The notes under the pieces are model-generated. The model did not search any database, was not told the origin of the DNA, and was given only the letters and a program-made list of their open reading frames with translations. Shown piece by piece: positions 6,344-11,409 of a stretch of 11,409 nucleotides of DNA. The translations under genes were made by a program, and so were the position numbers. How positions within the stretch are numbered: the stretch's first letter is position 1; each line of letters begins with the position of its first letter. The DNA comes from Mollicutes bacterium PWAP (GTDB lineage: Bacteria; Bacillota_I; Bacilli_A; Mycoplasmatales; Metamycoplasmataceae): NCBI GenBank assembly GCA_019661745.1, contig JAIFTM010000079.1, positions 1 through 11,409 on the forward strand, in the 5' to 3' direction.

Positions 6344-8377
6344 ATGATTATTAATAATAAACAAAAACAAAAAATTTTAGGAAAAAGAAAAATTAGAGGA
6401 AATCTAGCAATAGTAATTACTTCATTATTTCTATTAATTCAAATAGCTGCTTCAATTATTCTATTTACAATAAAATTTATAACAAAAGAAACATTAATTA
6501 CAACATATATTTCTTTATCTTTCGTTAACGTTATTGCGGTTATTTCTATTTTAATTATTTTTAATTCTAATAAAAATAAAAATGCCGAAGTAAAAAAATC
6601 TTTTAATGACTACATTAATGAAGCCATTAGTTATGGAGGAGTTGGTGTAATTATTTATAATCAAGAAAATACTATTACTTGATTTTCAAAATACGTTGAG
6701 AGTACATTTAAAAGAAACTTAGTTGGAAAAAATATTTTTGAAATTTCAAATTCTTTTTTTAATGGTTTTCAAAAAAAACAAAAATCATTTAAATTTAATA
6801 TCAAAAAATTAACTTTTTCTGCAAAAATTGATTTTGAATCTAAAATTATCGTTCTTAAAGATATTACAACTTTAGAAACTTTAGAAAAAGAAAAAAATAA
6901 TAATCAATTAGCTGTTATTGAATTTGAAATTGATAACTATTTACAAATTGTTGAATCGACAAATAATGAAACATTATTTCAAGTTGATTTAATTGTTCAA
7001 AATTTATTTGATGATTTATCTAAAAAACATAATTTAACTTATAGACGTAATGAAAGTGGTAAGTATTTAATGATTTCTAATAAACAAACTTTAGATAATT
7101 TTATAAAAGATGGATTTAATTTTTTAGATGTTCTTAGAGAATTTGAATATTTACAAGGTTTTTTCTTAACTGCTTCTTTAGGAGTGGGTGTTGGAGGAAC
7201 AAAAATCCCTTTATTATTTTCTAGAGCAAGGCAAGGACTTCTTTCTGCTAAAAAGCGTGGTGGAGACCAAGTTGGTTATATTTTAAATGCTGATTCTCCG
7301 ATTTTCTATGGTTCTTTAGTTGAATCACGTTCAACTGAATCTAGAGTTATAGTAAAAAATAAAGCAAAATTATTACACAATGCTCTTTCAAATAATAATA
7401 TAAAAAATGTTGTTATTTATGGACATAAATTTGCTGACCTTGATGCTGTCGGTTCTTCATTTGGATTTGCAGCCATTTCAAGAAAATACGGTAAAAAAGT
7501 TTATATTCAAAATCAAACATTTGATTCAACAACAACAAACTATTTAAAAACTGTTAGCGATGATTTAAAAAATTTATTTGTTTCATCTTCAAAAATTTCC
7601 AAACTTTCTGGTCAAACTTTAGTAATTTTAACTGATGTCGCTTCCATAGATAGAACAGAAAATGAGAAAAAAATATTTTTAAAAATAAAAAAAGAAAATG
7701 CTTTTATTTTTGATCATCATCCTATTTCTGAAATTGATGATTTTTTTCCAGATGAAAATGTTTATATAAATTCTTCTGCATCTTCTGCATCTGAAATTGT
7801 TACTGAAATTATTCAATTTATGCCAGTTAATATAAAACTTACTAATGAAGAATCGCAGTCTTTATTAAATGGTATTTATCTTGATACATCTCAATTCCAA
7901 AAAAACTCTGAATTTCGTACATTTGAAGCTTCAACTTTTTTAACTGAAAATGGAGCAAGTGCCAAGATTAGTAGTAATGTACTTAAACCTAATGATAATA
8001 CTTCTGCTGTTGTACAAAAAATTCTTTCTAATGTCAAAAAAGTTGTCGATGGTTATTATATTGCATTCTTAGATGAAGAAGTTGCTAATGACGACATCTC
8101 TATTGCTGCTAATGAAATTCTTAAAACAAGTGGACGTATTGCATCTTTTGCTGTTGCTCAATTAAAGAATGGTTCTTATAAAATGAGTGCTAGAGGTTTA
8201 GATACTAATGTTCAAAAAATTGCTGAAGCTGTTGGTGGCGGCGGTCATTTTGCTGCAGCTGCAGCTGTAACAAATAACAAAAGTATAGAATCATTCGTTG
8301 ATAATATTACTTTTGCCATTATTAATGAAGTTAATTTAAAAACAAAAAATCAAAAATACGGAAAGGAAGTTAAATAA
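6344..8377 (+). CDS. gdpP: Cyclic-di-AMP phosphodiesterase GdpP (membrane DHH-DHHA1 protein)
   Basis: A 677-residue membrane enzyme that hydrolyses c-di-AMP, the messenger linked to potassium and osmotic balance. It has two membrane helices (about 20-45 and 53-74), a PAS-like segment (about 95-175) and a degenerate GGDEF domain (about 180-315), with RGGDQV at 305-310 in place of an active GGDEF loop. The DHH phosphoesterase domain starts at about 350: GHKFADLDAVG (360-370), TDVASIDR with D431, DHH at 457-459 and D514 (LDTSQF). DHHA1 carries GGGGH (631-635). The catalytic ligands appear intact; 'KFAD' replaces the usual 'KNPD'. The single Trp (113) is TGA, which under the standard code would cut the protein into a membrane fragment and a catalytic piece. 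rplI overlaps its stop by one base. The gdpP-rplI-helicase order matches Bacillus. Confidence 0.95.
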
Positions 8378-8814
8378 TGAAAGTAGTTATTATTAAAAAA
8401 TATCAAAACTATAATATTAATGATATTGTTGAATTTGCAGATGGTTTTGCAAAAAATTTCTTAATAAAAAAAGGTTATGCAATTTCTTTAAATGCATCAA
8501 CTAAAAAAATGATTGAAAGAAGAAATGAACAAATTTTAAAAACAAATAATATAAACAAAAAAAATTCATTAAAATTAAAAGAAGCTTTAGAAAATAAACC
8601 ATTCATTTTCGAATTAAAAGTAAAAAATAATGTAGTTTTCAATTCCATAACTAAAAAAGACCTTAATAAAAAACTTTCTAAAATGAATTTTAAATTACCT
8701 AATCATTCTTTAGAAAACTTTAAAATTAATTCGATAGGGTTAACTATTGTTAATGTTAAATTACCAATGGGAGTTATAGCTAATATTAAAATTAAGGCAA
8801 TACCGAATGAATAA
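8377..8814 (+). CDS. rplI: 50S ribosomal protein L9
   Basis: A 145-residue L9. The N-terminal rRNA-binding domain is recognised by MKVVIIKKYQNYNINDIVEFADGF with AKNFLIKKGYA directly after it, matching the family pattern 'V.DGYarNfLIpkg.A'. The usual glycine-rich loop (GlGkkGD) is replaced by YNIND and is about one residue shorter, with no glycine. A Lys/Asn-rich connecting helix (about 40-75) and a C-terminal domain follow. GAAAGGAAG (8361-8369) is a good ribosome site. The ATG overlaps the gdpP stop (TAATG), and the stop overlaps the helicase start by 8 nt, so the three are probably translated together. Confidence 0.92.
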   Translation: MKVVIIKKYQNYNINDIVEFADGFAKNFLIKKGYAISLNASTKKMIERRNEQILKTNNINKKNSLKLKEALENKPFIFELKVKNNVVFNSITKKDLNKKLSKMNFKLPNHSLENFKINSIGLTIVNVKLPMGVIANIKIKAIPNE

Positions 8815-10144
8815 TATTGAAATATATGAAAAATCTCTTCTTTCTTTAATGTTTGAAAACAATAAATTTTTAAAAGAAGGTTTAATTTTAATTAATGAAA
8901 ATAATTTTTTAGATGCTAAAAATAAATTGATTTTTAGAGGTTTAAAAAATCTTAATGAAAAAAATATTGAAGTTGATATTACTACAATAAATTTTGAAAT
9001 TATAAATATTGATTCCACTCATATTGTTTCTCAAAAATATATAGTTGAAATTTTTAAAGCTCCAAGAAATATCAAAAATTTTAATACTTATGTTAAAGAA
9101 ATTGTTGATTCATCTAAACAAAGATCTATTAAGAGGGCTTTAAAATCAGTTAGCGCTGAAGTTAATAGTAAAAATCTTAAAATTAGTGATATCGAAGCTC
9201 TTGTAACAAATAAAATTTTATCCCAAACAACTTCTACAACTAATAAAGATCTTATTCACATGAAAGAACTTGTTTCTCAAGCAATCCAAAACTTAATTGA
9301 AAAAAGAACACAAAATGATCATTTAACAGGTATAACAACTGGATTTAGCAATTTAAACGAAGTTACTGGTGGATTTCAAAAAGGAGATTTAGTAATTATT
9401 GCAGCGCGTCCTTCAATGGGTAAAACAGCTTTTGCCCTTAATATTGCAGTTAATGCTGCTGAAAATAATAAAGTAGCTATTTTTTCATTAGAAATGGGTT
9501 CAATTCAACTTACAAATAGATTTTTATCAATTACTGGATTAATTAGTGGAAATAAATTAAGAGATCCTAAAAATATTTCTGAATCTGACTGACATAAAAT
9601 TAATATTGGTAAAAATATACTTTCTAAAAAAGATATTTTTATTAATGAAGAAGCAGGAATAAGTATTAATGATTTAGTTTGAAAATCTTCCAGATTGAAA
9701 GAAAATAACGGTTTAGATTTAATTATTATTGATTATTTACAATTGATTCAAGTTTCTGGAAATTCTGAAAATAGACAATCACAAGTCTCTTATATATCAA
9801 GAACACTCAAGAAACTTGCTAGAGATTTAAATGTCCCTGTTATTGCTCTTTCTCAACTTTCTCGTAAAGTTGAACAAAGAGAAAGCAAAATTCCGATGAT
9901 GTCTGATTTAAGAGAAAGTGGAGCTATAGAGCAAGATGCTGATATTATTGCTTTTTTATATAGACATTCTTATTATGAAGAAGACAAAACTCAAAATTCT
10001 GAATCTAATCAACCAGTTAGAATTATCATTGGTAAACATCGTAATGGATCAACAGGAAATTATGAACTAATGTTTGAACCTCGTTTTGGTTTATTTACTG
10101 AAATTGATCCTAAATATAAAAGAAATTTTGAAGGAAAAGAATAA
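8807..10144 (+). CDS. dnaB: Replicative DNA helicase (DnaB; called DnaC in Bacillus)
   Basis: A 445-residue hexameric replicative helicase that unwinds DNA at the fork. The N-terminal helical domain (1-100) starts directly at NIEIYEKSLLSLMF, with almost no leader. The RecA-type core has Walker A ARPSMGKT (200-207), EMG (about 225), Walker B LIIIDYLQL with D309, the PVIALSQLSRKVEQR motif, SDLRESGAIEQDADII, and the arginine-finger region GKHRNGSTG. Trp262 and Trp292 are TGA. No intein is present. The start overlaps rplI by 8 nt (ATGAATAA) and the stop overlaps the next gene by one base. It is the probable client of the DnaB/DnaD-like and DnaI-like proteins encoded at 1679-3264. Confidence 0.97.
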
Positions 10145-11382
10145 TGATAGAGCTCGTCTTATGAGTTAAATTATTATTAATTGGGTTAATGTTTTTTCTT
10201 GTTATGTTAAGTGCTTTTTTTAGTGGTACAGAAACAGCATATTCATCCGTTAGTCGTAGTAAAATTGAAGATAATATTAAAAAAGGAAAAAAAAGTAGTA
10301 TTCTTATTCTTAAACATTATAAAAAGTTTGGATGAACACTTTCTACTATTCTTATTTTTAATAATCTTGTAAATATTGCCTCTTCTACAGTTTTAGCTTT
10401 TTTATTATCAAGCTTTAATATAGATAATGTTATGGCAACAATTATTACTATTTGTGTTTTGACACCAATAATTGTTATTTTTGGAGAAATTTTACCTAAA
10501 ATTTTTGCTAAAAAAAATGCTTTTAGTTATTTGACTAAAGTTGTTTTTATTATTAATATATTAAATTATATGTTTTATCCCATTACTTATCCATTATCAA
10601 AACTTGCTATGGATTCTAGTAGTATTACTAATACTGAATTGGAGTTAAAAACAATTATTGAACTTGCTGAAAATGAAGGTGTTCTTGAAAAAGATGAAGC
10701 AGACTTAGTTCATAATGCTTTAGATTTTGATTCAAAAAAAATTTTATCTATCATGGTTAAAAGAAAAAAAATTGATTTTATTGATATTAAATGGAATAAA
10801 GAAAAAATTCTTAATAAATTTCAATCTAGTGGTCATTCTCGTCTTCCTATTAAAAGGGGACATAAGTTTATTGGAGTTTTAATACTTAAAGATTTTATTT
10901 TTAACAAAGATAAGTCTATTGAAAATTTAATAAAAAAACCTGTTTCTTTTTCAAAAAGTAAATTAATTTCTTCTTCATTAGAAGAAATGAGAAAAGAAAG
11001 AATTCACATGGCTTTTATAATTAATAATAAAACCGAGAATAAAGTTATTGGTTTGGCAACTATTGAAGATATTGTTGAAGAACTTATTGGAGATATTTAC
11101 GATGAACATGACCAAGTGGGAGATATTTTTGATATTTCATTAAATAGTTTTAGATCTAATGGAAATGGTTCTATTAATAAGCTTTTTAAACATATAGGAA
11201 TACCTTTTAAAAAAGTTAGTGATAAAACAACAGTTAAGAAGTGAGTTTCTGAAAATATGAATCGTTCTATTAAGAAGGGTATCACTTATAAATGAAACAA
11301 AAAAGTATCATTTAAGGTATCTGAAAACCAAAATGGTAAACCAACTATTTTTATTGTAAAAATATTAAATAAAAAAAAATAA
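10144..11382 (+). CDS. CNNM/CorC (HlyC-type) membrane protein, DUF21 plus CBS pair
   Basis: A 412-residue member of the CNNM/CorC family, often named hemolysin C; characterised members move or regulate Mg2+. The DUF21 membrane domain spans about 1-155, with helices near 8-28, 64-90, 97-120 and 130-150. It includes the family motifs SAFFSGTETA (23-32), FNNLVNIA (72-79) and GEILPK (114-119). A CBS pair follows (about 200-255 and 265-318, with HSRLPI and GLATIEDIVEELIGDI). A CorC_HlyC domain ends the protein (about 340-407). Four Trp codons are TGA (7, 64, 367, 384); Trp217 is the only TGG I found in the window. The start overlaps the helicase stop (TAATG), with AAGGA 8 nt before it. The substrate cannot be told from sequence. 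Confidence 0.93.
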
Positions 11383-11401
11383 TATTTTTTTTATTTTTTT
11401 T
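11371..11401 (+). terminator. Possible AT-only terminator at the window end
   Basis: A9 (11371-11379) can pair with T8 (11385-11392) across TAATA. A second T8 run (11394-11401) and then A8 to the window edge follow. It overlaps the stop codon of the last gene. The absence of any GC pair makes it weak, and the structure may continue outside the window. Confidence 0.35.
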
Positions 11402-11409
11402 AAAAAAAA

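Noticed and set aside
7190..7272. An active diguanylate cyclase in GdpP
   Set aside because: The GGDEF signature is degenerate (RGGDQV), as usual in GdpP, and the active domain is the DHH phosphoesterase.
8807..10144. An intein or insertion in the helicase
   Set aside because: All core motifs are spaced normally and the total length is normal.
1..11409. CRISPR array, tRNA or rRNA gene, insertion sequence, prophage or restriction system
   Set aside because: No repeat-spacer pattern, cloverleaf-like sequence, transposase or phage motif was seen; the genes form an ordinary housekeeping block on one strand.

Overview
This window is a stretch of housekeeping chromosome from a mollicute, most likely a Mycoplasma in the broad sense. 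It is very AT-rich and every gene is on the + strand. TGA must be read as tryptophan: nine of the twelve protein genes contain in-frame TGA codons, always where their families have Trp or another aromatic residue. I count 16 TGA to 1 TGG as Trp codons. Under the standard code these genes would look broken; under translation table 4 all are intact, apart from the first, which is cut by the window edge.

Layout. (1) Positions 1-1502: the 3' end of a DnaE-type DNA polymerase III alpha subunit, overlapping a stand-alone 5'-3' exonuclease (the PolA N-terminal domain without the polymerase), closed by a terminator. (2) 1679-3264: a two-gene helicase-loading operon, a DnaB/DnaD-type initiation protein (Bacillus nomenclature) and a DnaI-like loader. 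The DnaI-like protein keeps its Walker B motif but has lost the P-loop. (3) 3379-4374: glycolytic glyceraldehyde-3-phosphate dehydrogenase with its own promoter and a strong terminator. (4) 4476-5036: the ribosome-assembly GTPase EngB/YsxC; its true start includes two UGA-Trp codons. (5) 5154-6277: the classical rpsF-ssb-rpsR operon, behind a palindrome-rich leader. (6) 6344-11382: gdpP (c-di-AMP phosphodiesterase), rplI, the replicative helicase, and a CNNM/CorC-type transporter, all joined by 1- or 8-nt overlaps.

The theme is replication (DnaE, exonuclease, two loader proteins, SSB, helicase) mixed with ribosome genes, in an order much like that of Firmicutes (rpsF-ssb-rpsR, then gdpP-rplI-helicase). 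The genome is compact. Intergenic gaps are at most about 175 bases, terminators run into the next promoter, and two promoters (engB, gdpP) place TATAAT exactly 6 nt before the ATG with no Shine-Dalgarno sequence, which predicts leaderless mRNAs.

I see no mobile element, CRISPR array, tRNA/rRNA gene or evident new multi-gene system. The observations most worth a second look are the DnaI-like protein without a P-loop, the paired leaderless promoters fused to terminators, and the nested inverted repeats before rpsF.
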